64,000 nt of DNA, taken from NCBI GenBank assembly GCA_017577365.1, contig PKRJ01000010.1, positions 13,246-77,245 of the forward strand, given 5' to 3'. Below the pieces are notes generated by a model that saw only the letters and a list, made by a program, of their open reading frames with translations, did no database searches and was not told the DNA's origin. Both the position numbers and the translations under genes were made by a program. Shown piece after piece: positions 50,499 through 62,330 of the stretch. Position 1 is the first letter of the stretch, and every line of letters begins with the position of its first letter. The DNA comes from Gammaproteobacteria bacterium (lineage in GTDB: Bacteria > Pseudomonadota > Gammaproteobacteria > Steroidobacterales > Rariloculaceae).

Positions 50499-51173
50499 GT
50501 GACCGGCCGCACGGGCTTCCTGCCGTTCGTGTCCTCCGAGGCGACGATCGCCGGCGTCGACGAGGCCGGCCGCGGTCCGCTCGCGGGACCGGTCGTCGCC
50601 GCGGCCGTCGTGCTCGATCGCAAGCGCCGCATCCGCGGGCTGAAGGACTCGAAGCAGCTCGACGAGGACGAGCGGACATGGCTCGCGCGCGAGATCCGCC
50701 GCAAGGCGCTCGCGTTCGCGGTCGCGCACGCGACGCCGGCCGAGATCGACGAGATCAACATCCTGCAGGCGACGCTGCGCGCGATGGAACGCGCGATCGA
50801 GCGGCTGCGAGTCGTGCCGGACCTCGTGCGAATCGACGGCAATCAGCTGCCGCGCTTCGAGGGCCGCGACCGGCCGTTCCTGCTCGAGCCCGTGATCGAC
50901 GGCGACGAGAAGGTGCCGGCGATCAGCGCGGCGTCGATCCTCGCGAAAGTCTGCCGCGACCGCTTGATGCGGCGCTGGCACCGGCGCTATCCGATGTACG
51001 GTTTCGATCGGCACAAGGGCTACGCGACGCGGGAACACCTCGAGGCGCTTGCACGATACGGGCCGTGCCCGATACATCGTATGAGCTTCGCGCCGTGCGC
51101 GCTGCGCGGTGCGAGCGTCGAGCGCCTCACGCGCGCGGCGCAGGAAGTCGCCGATGACTACGGCCGTGAATAG
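50499..51173 (+). CDS. rnhB: Ribonuclease HII
   Basis: Removes ribonucleotides embedded in DNA. The 224 residues carry the four acidic catalytic residues: Asp/Glu in GVDEAGRGPLAGPVVAAAVVL, Asp in RIDGNQLP, and Asp near residue 135 in ISAASILAKVCRDRLM; SKQLDEDERTWLA is also typical. The GTG start at 50499 has GAGGAG 8 nt upstream. The last 20 nt overlap the dnaE start, indicating close coupling. Confidence 0.95.
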   Translation: MTGRTGFLPFVSSEATIAGVDEAGRGPLAGPVVAAAVVLDRKRRIRGLKDSKQLDEDERTWLAREIRRKALAFAVAHATPAEIDEINILQATLRAMERAIERLRVVPDLVRIDGNQLPRFEGRDRPFLLEPVIDGDEKVPAISAASILAKVCRDRLMRRWHRRYPMYGFDRHKGYATREHLEALARYGPCPIHRMSFAPCALRGASVERLTRAAQEVADDYGRE

Positions 51174-54100
51174 CCCGAGCTTCGTTCATCTGCGCGTTCA
51201 CAGCGAGTACTCGCTCGTCGATAGCGTCGTGCGCATCGGTCCGCTCGTCGACGCGGTCGAGCGGCTCGGCATGCCCGCCGTCGCGATTACCGATCTCGGG
51301 AACGTCTCGGCGCTCGTCAAGTTCTACAAGAAGGCGATCGGCCGCGGCATCAAGCCGATCGTCGGCGCGGACGTCTGGACCGTGCCCTCGCACGATGCGG
51401 GCGAGGCGTTCCGCATGACGCTGCTCTGCATGGACGAGCGCGGCTTCAGGAATCTGAGCCGCCTCCTGACGGCGGGCTACGCCGAAGCGCAATCGCAGGG
51501 CCGCGCGCTGTTGCTCGACGAATGGCTGACGCCCGATGCGCTCGAAGGGCTGATCGCGCTCTCCGGCGCCGGCCGCGGCGAGCTCGGCAAGGCGCTCCTC
51601 TCCGATTCGCCGGAACGCGTCTCGCGCGTGCTCGACGCGTGGCGCACGCGGATGCCGGACCGGTTCTATATCGAGTGTCAGAAGCTCGGCCGGCCGGGCG
51701 AGGCCGAATACCTCGAGCGCGCCGTCGAGCTCGCGGCGCGCGAGGGGTTGCCGCTCGTCGCGACGAACGAGGTCTGCTTCCTCGAGCCCGACGATTTCGA
51801 CGCGCACGAGGTGCGGATCTGCATCGCGCAAGGCCGCACGCTCGACGACGCCGCCCGCCCGCGCGAGTACACGCCGGAGCAATACTTGAAGTCCGCGGAC
51901 GCGATGCGCGAGCTCTTCGCCGAGCTGCCGGAGGCCCTCGACAACACCGTCGAGATCGCGAAGCGCTGCAATTTCGAGCTTCGCATGGGGAAGCTCTTCC
52001 TGCCGGCGTTCGAGACGCCGGACGCGTCGAGCACCGCGGAATACCTCCGCAAGGAAGCCGAGCGCGGGCTCGCGGCGCGGCTTACGGCTTCGGGCCGCGA
52101 CGACGCCGACGGGACGTATGCGGCGCGGCTCGCACGCGAACTCGACGTGATCTGCCGGATGGGCTTCGACGGCTACTTCCTGATCGTCGCGGATTTCATC
52201 GGCTGGGCGCGCAAGAGCAACATACCGGTAGGCCCCGGCCGCGGCTCGGGCGCGGGATCGCTCGTCGCGTACGCCCTCGGCATCACCGATCTCGACCCGA
52301 TCGAGCACGACCTGCTGTTCGAGCGTTTCCTGAACCCCGAGCGCGTGTCGATGCCGGACTTCGACGTCGACTTCTGCATCGAGGGCCGCGACCGCGTGAT
52401 CGACTACGTCGCGGAGCGTTACGGCCGCGACCGAGTCTCGCAGATCGCAACGTTCGGCACGATGGCCGCGCGCGCCGTCGTGCGCGACGTCGGCCGCGTG
52501 TACGGCATGCCGTACGGCTACGTCGACAGGATCGCGAAGCTGATCCCGTTCGAGATCGGCATGACGCTCGATCGCGCGCTCGCCGAAAGCGAAGACTTGA
52601 AGGCCGCGTACCAGGCCGAGGAAGAGGTCCGCGGGCTGATCGACATGGCGCAACGGCTCGAGGGCCTCGCGCGCAATACCGGCACGCATGCGGGCGGCGT
52701 CGTGATCGCGCCCGCGCCGCTCACCGAGTTCATGCCGCTCTATCGCGAGCCCGAGGGCGCATCGACGCAGCTCGACAAGGACGATCTCGAGGCAGTCGGC
52801 CTCGTGAAGTTCGACTTCCTGGGCTTGAAGACGCTGACGATCATCGACAAGGCGCTCGCGACGATCAACGCCGAGCGCGCGAAACGCGGCGAGCCGCCGG
52901 TCGACTTGAACGCGATCCCGGTCGACGATCCGAAGACGTACGAGCTTCTGAACCGCTGCGACACGACGGCCGTCTTCCAGCTCGAGTCGCGCGGCATGCG
53001 CGATCTGATCAAGCGGCTGAAACCCGACCGCTTCGAGGATCTCGTCGCTATTCTCGCGCTGTTCCGTCCCGGGCCGCTGCAGTCCGGCATGGTCGACGAG
53101 TTCATCGAGCGCAAGCACGGCCGGGCCCCGATCGATTATCTGCATCCGTCGCTCGAGCCGGTGCTGCGCCCGACGTACGGCGTGATCCTCTATCAAGAGC
53201 AGGTCATGCAGATCGCGCAGGTGCTCGCCGGATACACGCTCGGCGGCGCGGACCTGCTGCGCCGCGCGATGGGCAAGAAGAAGCCCGAGGAGATGGCGAA
53301 GCAGCGCGAGATCTTCGTCAAGGGCGCCGTCGAGCGCGGCGTCGACGAGAAGCTCGCGACGCACATCTTCGACTTGATGGAGAAATTCGCCGGGTACGGC
53401 TTCAACAAGAGCCATTCCGCCGCGTACGCGCTCGTCGCGTATCAGACCGCGTGGCTCAAGGCGCACTATCCGGCCGCGTTCATGGCCGCCGTGATGACGG
53501 CGGACATGGACAACACGGACAAGCTCGACGTGCTGCGCAAGGATTGCGCGAAGCTCGGGATCGAGATCGAGCCGCCGAACGTGAACCGCTCCGCGGACGT
53601 CTTCACGACGGACGGCGTGCGGCGCATCCGCTACGGGCTCGGCGCGATCAAGGGCGTCGGCCAGAGTGCCGCTCAGGCGATCGTCGCGGAACGCGAGGCG
53701 AACGGGCCGTACAAGGATCTGCTCGATCTTTGCCGCCGCGTCGACGCGCAGAAGCTCAACCGTCGCGTGCTCGAAGCCCTCGCGCGCGCCGGCGCGCTCG
53801 ACGGGCTCGGCCCGAATCGCGCGAGCCTGATGCTGGCGATTCCGGACGCGATGCGGCTCGCCGAGCATTCGGCGAGCGCGCTCGAGCGCGGACAGGCGAC
53901 GTTGTTCGGCGACGAGCCGGGCGAGGCGCTCGAGCACGAGTTTCCCGTCGTACGGGAATGGACGAAGCGCGAGCGGTTGCAGGCCGAGCGAGAAGCGTTG
54001 GGGCTCTATCTCACGGGGCATCCATTCGACGACTTCGTGAATCACTGCAAGCACTTCACGAACGGGCCGATCGCGAACGTGCTCGCGACCCTGCCGGCCG

Positions 54101-54636
54101 ACGGCGGTCAGAACGCGTATACGCTGCGGCGGGAAGCGACGCTCGCGGGCATCGTGACCGACGTGCGGCGGCGCGGCGGGCGGTTGACGCTCCAGCTCGA
54201 CGACGGCAGCGCGACGATCGAGGTCTCGCTGTTCGACGACGTCGCCTCCGCGGCGCGGCACCTGATCTTCAAGGACGCGGCGCTCGTCGTGCGCGGGCAG
54301 CTCCGCTACGACGAGTTCCTGAACGGCTGGAGGCTGAACGGGCAGCGCGTGACCTCGGTCGACGACGAGATCGTGAACCACGCGCGTCGGCTCACGATCC
54401 GCTGGCGCGCCGGAGAGACGCGGCCGGATTTCGTCGCCGCGCTGAAGAACGCGCTGAAGCCGTTCACCCGCGGAAAGTGCGAGGTCTGTCTGAAATACGA
54501 AGGTCCGACGGCCGAGGCGATGCTGACGCTCGGCGAGGAATGGTCGGTGCAGCCGACGCGCGAGCTCCGCGACGCGCTGAACCGGCTGCTCGGCGAGGAG
54601 CGCTTCTCGATCCATTACCCGAAGCACTTCGTCTGA
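51154..54636 (+). CDS. dnaE: DNA polymerase III subunit alpha
   Basis: Replicative polymerase of 1160 residues, the E. coli length. Order: PHP domain (about 8-280, FVHLRVHSEYSLVDSVVRIGPLV), polymerase core with catalytic Asp402 and Asp404 in MPDFDVDFC, GPGRGSGAGSLVAYALGITDLDPI, KFDFLGLKTLTII, HSAAYALVAYQTAWLKAHYP; helix-hairpin-helix region about 850; OB domain about 985-1070 (TLAGIVTDVRRRGGRLTLQLDDGSATIEVSLFDD); C-terminal tau-binding region. The ATG lies inside the end of rnhB. A 262-nt gap separates it from accA. Confidence 0.98.
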   Translation: MTTAVNSPSFVHLRVHSEYSLVDSVVRIGPLVDAVERLGMPAVAITDLGNVSALVKFYKKAIGRGIKPIVGADVWTVPSHDAGEAFRMTLLCMDERGFRNLSRLLTAGYAEAQSQGRALLLDEWLTPDALEGLIALSGAGRGELGKALLSDSPERVSRVLDAWRTRMPDRFYIECQKLGRPGEAEYLERAVELAAREGLPLVATNEVCFLEPDDFDAHEVRICIAQGRTLDDAARPREYTPEQYLKSADAMRELFAELPEALDNTVEIAKRCNFELRMGKLFLPAFETPDASSTAEYLRKEAERGLAARLTASGRDDADGTYAARLARELDVICRMGFDGYFLIVADFIGWARKSNIPVGPGRGSGAGSLVAYALGITDLDPIEHDLLFERFLNPERVSMPDFDVDFCIEGRDRVIDYVAERYGRDRVSQIATFGTMAARAVVRDVGRVYGMPYGYVDRIAKLIPFEIGMTLDRALAESEDLKAAYQAEEEVRGLIDMAQRLEGLARNTGTHAGGVVIAPAPLTEFMPLYREPEGASTQLDKDDLEAVGLVKFDFLGLKTLTIIDKALATINAERAKRGEPPVDLNAIPVDDPKTYELLNRCDTTAVFQLESRGMRDLIKRLKPDRFEDLVAILALFRPGPLQSGMVDEFIERKHGRAPIDYLHPSLEPVLRPTYGVILYQEQVMQIAQVLAGYTLGGADLLRRAMGKKKPEEMAKQREIFVKGAVERGVDEKLATHIFDLMEKFAGYGFNKSHSAAYALVAYQTAWLKAHYPAAFMAAVMTADMDNTDKLDVLRKDCAKLGIEIEPPNVNRSADVFTTDGVRRIRYGLGAIKGVGQSAAQAIVAEREANGPYKDLLDLCRRVDAQKLNRRVLEALARAGALDGLGPNRASLMLAIPDAMRLAEHSASALERGQATLFGDEPGEALEHEFPVVREWTKRERLQAEREALGLYLTGHPFDDFVNHCKHFTNGPIANVLATLPADGGQNAYTLRREATLAGIVTDVRRRGGRLTLQLDDGSATIEVSLFDDVASAARHLIFKDAALVVRGQLRYDEFLNGWRLNGQRVTSVDDEIVNHARRLTIRWRAGETRPDFVAALKNALKPFTRGKCEVCLKYEGPTAEAMLTLGEEWSVQPTRELRDALNRLLGEERFSIHYPKHFV

Positions 54637-54843
54637 GCGCCGTGCCCCCGCGGCGTGCGGCGAGCTCCGCCCGGGCACGCCGCTTCCCCCGCCCGGGGAT
54701 CGGCGGCACACTGCTCGCCCGTGACGCCGCCGGCACGGCGCGCCGAGGCGACCGGCGGGCCGGGCGGGCCCGTTCGAAAGGCGCGATAAGGCCCCTGCAA
54801 GGCCGAATTCCGGTGTGTGGGCGGATTTTTGCGCGCGCCGCAC

Positions 54844-54873
54844 TTGTCATCGGATTCGGGATGGATGTATGGT
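54844..54873 (+). promoter_or_regulatory. Putative promoter of accA
   Basis: TTGTCA at 54844-54849 is followed, after 16 nt, by TGTATG (54866-54871) or after 18 nt by TATGGT (54868-54873). It lies in the 262-nt gap after dnaE, whose GC content drops just here. The start point would be about 20 nt before the accA ATG. Confidence 0.4.
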
Positions 54874-54898
54874 GCAGAAGCGCTCAGCAGGTATATCT

Positions 54899-55858
<960 letters not shown>

Positions 55859-55877
55859 GACGACCGACCGCCGCGAC

Positions 55878-57347
55878 GTGAATGGCCGCGCGGACCCCCC
55901 CGCGGCTTCCGGCCCTCCCGACGAGCGCGGGTTCCTCGAGCGCCTACGCTCGGCACTGCCCGGTCTCTCGGAAGGCGCGCGTTACGCGGTCGCCTACAGC
56001 GGCGGGCTCGACTCGACGGTGCTCCTCGCGGGCGCCGCGCGGCTCGTCGATCCGAGCCGGCTGCGCGCGCTCCACGTCGATCACGGGCTGCAACCCGATT
56101 CGGCCGACTGGTCCCGTCATTGCGAGCGGGTCTGCGCGCGGCTTCGAGTCCCGTTCGAATGCCTCCGCGTCCATGTCGACATCGCGGCCGGCACGGGCGT
56201 CGAGGCCGCGGCGCGCGCCGCGCGCTATGCCGCGCTCGGCGCGCAGCTTACGCCCGGCGAGATCCTGCTGACCGCGCACCACGCCGACGATCAGCTCGAG
56301 ACGGTGCTGCTGCGGATGCTGCGGGGCGCGGGCGTTCGCGGGCTGCGCGGGATCCTGCCCGAGGCGGATCTCGGCGCGGGCCGCGTCGTGCGGCCGCTGC
56401 TCGAGCTCACGCGCGCCGAGCTTCGCGCGATCGCGGCGCTCTGGGAGCTCGAGTGGGTCGAGGACCCGTCGAACCGTTCGCTCGAGTTCGATCGCAACCT
56501 CGTGCGCACGAGGCTCGTGCCGATCATTCGCGAGCGCTGGGGCGATTCCGCCGCGCACGCCGCGACCCGCCTGACCGCCGCGATGCGCGACGCCGAGGCG
56601 TTGCTCGAGCGCATCGCGCGCGACGACCTCGAGGCCGCGGGCGCCGTTCCCGGACGGTTGCCGCTTCCGCCGCTGCGCCGCCTCGACCCGGAGCGGCAGC
56701 GCAACGCGTTGCGCTACGCGGTGCGCGCGGCGGGTCTGCCCGTCCCGGATGCGGCGCGACTCGAAGCGTTGCGGCGGGGGATCGGCGCAACGCCCGCGGA
56801 GGCCGCGCGCCGCGTCGAGTGGCGCGGCGGCGAAGCACGCCTGTTTCGCGATCGGTTCTATTTGCTTCCTCCGCGTGCGTTGCCCGCTCGTGAGACGGCG
56901 CACGGCGGCTTCGCGCCGTTCGCGCCCGGCGACGGGCAGCGAGCGGCGAGCGCGTCGGAGCACGCCGCACCGAGCGAGACGCAGCGCGTCGCCGCCGGTC
57001 TGCCGTGGCACGGCTCGGAAGGCCGCATCGTGCTCGAGCCCGTCGGCGAGCGTGATCGAGCTGCCTGCGGTTTCCCCGAATCGTGGGCGCGAGAAGGACT
57101 CGACGTGCGTTTCCGCGCCGGCGGCGAGCGTTTCAAGCCCGCCGGCGACGCGCATCATCGGACGCTCAAAGCGTGGTTCCAGCAGCGCGGCATCGTGCCG
57201 TGGATGCGCGAGCGGATTCCGTTGCTCTATCGCGAAGGGCGGCTCGTCGCCGTCGCGGATCTCGCGCTCGACGAGCACGCGCGCCGGGCGCTTCCGGACG
57301 AGCCGCGTTGGCGCGTGCGCTGGCTCGATCATCCGCCGATCGAGTGA
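55878..57347 (+). CDS. tilS: tRNA(Ile)-lysidine synthase
   Basis: Modifies C34 of the minor tRNA-Ile (CAU anticodon) to lysidine so it reads AUA. The 489 residues include the PP-loop SGGLDS at 41-46, LHVDHGLQPDSADW, LLTAHHADDQLETVLLRMLRGAG and VEDPSNRSLEFDRNLVRTRLVPII, then the substrate-binding helical domain, and a C-terminal domain ending RFKPAGDAHHRTLKAWFQQRGIVPWMRERIPLLYREGRLVAVADLALDE. The GTG start at 55878 is the most upstream plausible one after the accA stop (19-nt gap). Confidence 0.95.
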   Translation: MNGRADPPAASGPPDERGFLERLRSALPGLSEGARYAVAYSGGLDSTVLLAGAARLVDPSRLRALHVDHGLQPDSADWSRHCERVCARLRVPFECLRVHVDIAAGTGVEAAARAARYAALGAQLTPGEILLTAHHADDQLETVLLRMLRGAGVRGLRGILPEADLGAGRVVRPLLELTRAELRAIAALWELEWVEDPSNRSLEFDRNLVRTRLVPIIRERWGDSAAHAATRLTAAMRDAEALLERIARDDLEAAGAVPGRLPLPPLRRLDPERQRNALRYAVRAAGLPVPDAARLEALRRGIGATPAEAARRVEWRGGEARLFRDRFYLLPPRALPARETAHGGFAPFAPGDGQRAASASEHAAPSETQRVAAGLPWHGSEGRIVLEPVGERDRAACGFPESWAREGLDVRFRAGGERFKPAGDAHHRTLKAWFQQRGIVPWMRERIPLLYREGRLVAVADLALDEHARRALPDEPRWRVRWLDHPPIE

Positions 57348-57536
57348 GCGTTATACCTTGGCGCAACGCGCGAGAACCGGCCGGACTGGTCGCAGTGTGG
57401 CCGTTCTGGTACGTTGTAGCACCGTCTCCGAAGCACCAATCGTTTTTTCATTCAGGGAGTGTGGCGCCGCCTCGAGGCGGGCGCTTTCGTTCGGCGTGGC
57501 GATCCGCGTCCGCTCGAGGTTCCGAACAGGCGGATT

Positions 57537-59185
<1,649 letters not shown>

Positions 59186-59189
<4 letters not shown>

Positions 59190-60022
59190 ATTTCGCCGGC
59201 TTCGAGGCGGGGCCGGACGCGCCGCTTTTCGTGATCGCCGGCCCCTGCGTGATCGAAAGCGAGGAGCTCGTGCTGCGCACGGCGGAGCGCCTCAAGGAGA
59301 TCACGGGTCGGCTCGGCATGCCGTTCGTCTTCAAGGCGTCGTTCGACAAGGCGAATCGGACGTCGCACGAAAGCTTCCGCGGGCCCGGGCTGGAGGAGGG
59401 GCTTCGGATCCTCGAGCGTGCCCGGCGCGACGTCGGCGTGCCGGTGCTGACCGACGTTCACGAGGATACGCCGCTTCGCGCCGTCGCCGAGGTCGTCGAC
59501 GTGCTGCAGACCCCGGCGATGCTCTGCCGTCAGACGAATTTCATCATGGCCGTGGCTCGGCAAGGGCTGCCGGTGAACTTGAAGAAGGGACAGTTCCTGT
59601 CCCCGGAGGAGATGGCGAGCGTCGTCGAGAAGGCGCGTTCGACGGGGAACGACCGCTTGCTCGTCTGCGAGCGGGGCGTGGCTTTCGGCTACCGGGATCT
59701 GATCGTCGACATGCGCGGGCTCGCCGTGCTGCGCGAGACGGGCGCGCCGGTCGTCTTCGACGCGACGCACGCGGCCCAGCGCCCGGGCAGCCTCGGCCGC
59801 TCGACCGGCGGCGATCGGCGCCACGTGCCGTTGCTCGCCCGCGCGGCCGTCGCGGCCGGCGTCGCGGGCATTTTCCTCGAGACGCATCCGAACCCGGCCG
59901 AGGCGCTGTGCGACGCGGCGACGCAGTGGCCGCTCGAGCACATGGCGGGGCTGCTCGAGCAGCTCAAGGCGCTCGACGAGATCGTGAAGTCCGGCCCCCG
60001 CATCGAAGACACCGGGGTCTGA
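59186..60022 (+). CDS. kdsA: 3-deoxy-8-phosphooctulonate synthase
   Basis: Makes KDO-8-phosphate from arabinose 5-phosphate and PEP for the LPS inner core. The 278 residues hold LFVIAGPCVIESEELVLRTAERLKEI, FKASFDKANRTSHESFRGPGLEEGL, VLTDVHEDTPL, PAMLCRQTNFIMAVARQGLPVNLKKGQFLSPEEM, FDATHAAQRPGS and FLETHPNPAEALCDAA. The N in KANRTS is compatible with the metal-independent type (Asn instead of Cys at the metal site lies in this barrel strand). It sits between pyrG and eno as in many gammaproteobacteria. Confidence 0.96.
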
Positions 60023-60133
60023 CACGGATTCGCGCCGTTTCGCGGTATCGGCCGGGAGGCGGGCGTTACAATCCTCGCTTTACCATCGCCGGTTTTCGAG
60101 GGGTACCGGCGGCAGGATGAACAGGGAGTGACG

Positions 60134-61417
60134 ATGAGCAAGATTAGGGCGATCCGCGGTCTCGAGATCCTCGATTCGCGCGGCAATCCGACGGTCGAAG
60201 CCGAGGTGGAGCTGACGAGCGGTGCCGTCGGCCGCGCGGCCGTGCCGTCGGGTGCATCGACCGGCTCGAGGGAGGCCGTCGAGCTGCGCGACGGCGACGC
60301 CTCGCGCTATCTCGGCAAAGGGGTGCGAAAAGCCGTCGCGCACGTCGAAGGCGAAATCGCGGACGCGCTCCGCGGGATGGACGCGGCGGACCAAGCCGCG
60401 ATCGATCGGCGGCTGATCGAGCTCGACGGCACGGAGAACAAGAGCCGGCTCGGCGCGAACGCGATTCTCGCGGTGTCGCTCGCGACCGCGAAGGCGGCCG
60501 CGGCGGACAAAGGCGTGCCGCTGTTCCGGCATCTGCACGACGCGAACGAGTACACGCTTCCGGTGCCGATGATGAACATCGTCAACGGCGGCGCGCACGC
60601 GGACAACAACGTCGACATTCAGGAGTTCATGATTCTGCCGGTCGGCGTGCCGAGCTTCTCGGAGGCGCTTCGTTGCGGTGCCGAGGTGTTTCATGCGCTC
60701 AAGAAGGTGCTGAAAGGGCGGAAGCTCAACACCGCCGTCGGCGACGAGGGCGGCTTCGCGCCGGATCTCGGCTCGAACGAGGAAGCGTTGCAGACGATCG
60801 GCGAGGCGGTCGAGGCCGCGGGTTATACGCTCGGCCGCGAGGTCTATCTCGGGCTCGACATCGCGAGCTCCGAGTTCTACTCGAACGGCACGTATACGCT
60901 CGCCTCGGAGAATCGCCGCTTCGATGCGCGCGAGTTCGCGGGCTATCTCGAGGATCTGATCGCGCGTTATCCGATCATCTCGATCGAGGACGGCATGGCC
61001 GAGGACGACTGGGAAGGTTGGCGGTACCTGAGCTCGCGGCTGCGCGACCGCGTCCAGCTCGTCGGCGACGATCTGTTCGTGACGAACACGAAGATCCTCT
61101 CGCGCGGCATCGCGGACAAGGTCGCGAACAGCATCCTGATCAAGCCGAACCAGATCGGCACGCTGACCGAGACGCTCGCGGCGATCGACATGGCGGTGGA
61201 TGCGGGCTACTCGGCCGTCGTGTCGCATCGCTCCGGCGAGACCGAGGACGCGACGATCGCGGACATCGCGGTCGCGACGCGCGCGACGCAGATCAAGACC
61301 GGCTCGCTGTGTCGATCGGATCGGCTCGCGAAGTATAATCAGCTCCTGCGCATCGAGCGTCTGCTCGGGGGGAATGCGAAGTATGCCGGCGCTCGCGCCT
61401 TTCCAGTCGCGCTCTGA
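60134..61417 (+). CDS. eno: Enolase
   Basis: Interconverts 2-phosphoglycerate and PEP; may also join an RNA degradosome. The 427 residues are of standard length. Motifs: IRGLEILDSRGNPTVEAEVEL, VPSGASTGSREAVELRDGD, LPVPMMNIVNGGAHADNNVDIQEFMILP, GDEGGFAPDL, SIEDGMAEDDWEGW, VGDDLFVTN, LIKPNQIGTLTETLAAIDMA and SHRSGETEDATIADIAV. ATG 60134 has GGGAG 5 nt upstream and is preferred to GTG 60128. TACAAT at 60067-60072 is a possible -10. ftsB follows 21 nt later. Confidence 0.98.
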   Translation: MSKIRAIRGLEILDSRGNPTVEAEVELTSGAVGRAAVPSGASTGSREAVELRDGDASRYLGKGVRKAVAHVEGEIADALRGMDAADQAAIDRRLIELDGTENKSRLGANAILAVSLATAKAAAADKGVPLFRHLHDANEYTLPVPMMNIVNGGAHADNNVDIQEFMILPVGVPSFSEALRCGAEVFHALKKVLKGRKLNTAVGDEGGFAPDLGSNEEALQTIGEAVEAAGYTLGREVYLGLDIASSEFYSNGTYTLASENRRFDAREFAGYLEDLIARYPIISIEDGMAEDDWEGWRYLSSRLRDRVQLVGDDLFVTNTKILSRGIADKVANSILIKPNQIGTLTETLAAIDMAVDAGYSAVVSHRSGETEDATIADIAVATRATQIKTGSLCRSDRLAKYNQLLRIERLLGGNAKYAGARAFPVAL

Positions 61418-61438
61418 TTCATTGGCCGGAGCGGCCGC

Positions 61439-61801
61439 GTGCGGGTGCTGATCGCCGCGCTCGCGGTCATTCTCATCGTGTTGCAGCTTCGGCTCTGGGT
61501 CGCCGAAGGAGGGCTGCGCGAAGTTTGGCGCCTCGAGGCGCAGGTCGCGGCGCGCACCGAAGAGAATCGTCGTCTCGCCGAGCGCAACGCCGCGCTCGCC
61601 GCCGAGGTGGAGGACTTGCGCCACGGCCTTGCCGCGGCGGAAGAGCGGGCGCGCAGCGAGCTCGGTCTCGTGCTGCCGGAGGAAAGCTTCTATCAGATCG
61701 TGCCGTACGACACCGCAGCGCGATTTCGCGGCGGCGGCGATTCAGCGTCTGCGGAGGAGGACGTAGACCGCGCCGCTGCCGCCGTGTCGTCGATCCGCTG
61801 A
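61439..61801 (+). CDS. ftsB: Cell division protein FtsB
   Basis: Bitopic inner-membrane protein of the FtsQBL complex at the septum. It has a short cytoplasmic end, one membrane helix (about 3-21, VLIAALAVILIVLQLRLWV), and a periplasmic coiled coil (LEAQVAARTEENRRLAERNAALAAEVEDLRHGLAAAEERARSELG), then the conserved LVLPEESFYQIV. A GTG start gives 120 residues. The C-terminal tail after about residue 92 is Gly/Ala/Glu rich and overlaps 60 nt of the convergent Smr gene. In most gammaproteobacteria ispD and ispF would follow; they are absent here. Confidence 0.93.
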   Translation: MRVLIAALAVILIVLQLRLWVAEGGLREVWRLEAQVAARTEENRRLAERNAALAAEVEDLRHGLAAAEERARSELGLVLPEESFYQIVPYDTAARFRGGGDSASAEEDVDRAAAAVSSIR

Positions 61802-62263
61802 CGCGAAGGCGAGAACGGCATCCCAGCGCGTGAGCCACTCCTGCACGGCGGTCTTGAGCACGGGACCCGAGGGTCCGGAGCGGCTGCCCTTGCCGTGGAC
61901 GACGCGCACGCAGCCGTAGCCTCGAGCGACGCACGAGCCGATGAACTCTTTCAGCGTCTCTTCCGCTTCGAAGCGCGTGAGCCCGTGCAGATCGATCTCG
62001 GCCTCGACGGCGAAACGGCCCTGGCGGAGCCGGTGCAGCGTTTCACGGCCCACGCCGTCTCGGCGGAACTCGACCTCTCCGGCCACGTCGACGAGCTCGC
62101 CGCGGAGACTCTCCTCCAGCACGTCGCATCGGGCCGCTCGGGCGAGCCGCGCCCGCGGAGGGGGCCGGCGCCGGGCCGGCGGGACCCGGTTCTGGGCCTT
62201 CAGCGGCGTGACGCCGCGCATCGCTTCCCGGAACGCCGAGCGCTCGTCATTGCCGCTGTCCAT
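61742..62263 (-). CDS. Smr-domain protein (SmrB/YfcN-like)
   Basis: 173 residues. The N-terminal half is Arg/Pro-rich and basic; the C-terminal Smr domain (about 85-170) has the signature AEIDLHGLTRFEAEETLKEFI and the second motif GCVRVVHGKGSRSG..GPVLKTAVQEWL. Proteins with this layout include SmrB, an endonuclease that cuts mRNA between collided ribosomes; the DLHG motif required there is present. The ATG at 62263 has GAGG about 8 nt upstream. Its 3' end overlaps the convergent ftsB gene by 60 nt. It is transcribed opposite to surE, with start codons 67 nt apart. Confidence 0.88.
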   Translation of the reverse strand: MDSGNDERSAFREAMRGVTPLKAQNRVPPARRRPPPRARLARAARCDVLEESLRGELVDVAGEVEFRRDGVGRETLHRLRQGRFAVEAEIDLHGLTRFEAEETLKEFIGSCVARGYGCVRVVHGKGSRSGPSGPVLKTAVQEWLTRWDAVLAFASADRRHGGSGAVYVLLRRR

Positions 62264-62291
62264 GACGTGTCCTCGACCGGAAAGCTTCAAG

Positions 62292-62297
62292 TATAGT
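62292..62297 (+). promoter_or_regulatory. Putative -10 element of surE
   Basis: TATAGT 33 nt before the surE GTG; the -35 region is poor. It lies in the 67-nt divergent gap between surE and the Smr gene. Confidence 0.4.
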
Positions 62298-62330
62298 TGC
62301 AGCGTTCTTTGCTCTACCAGGGAACGGGGC

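Noticed and set aside
51127..54843. Open frame of over 1200 codons on the minus strand opposite dnaE
   Set aside because: It mirrors dnaE, is extremely Arg/Ala/Asp/Val rich, has no recognisable motif, and follows from GC-rich third codon positions leaving the opposite strand open. The same holds for long antisense frames opposite the TonB receptor, bamA, glnD, pckG, ABC-F and pyrG.
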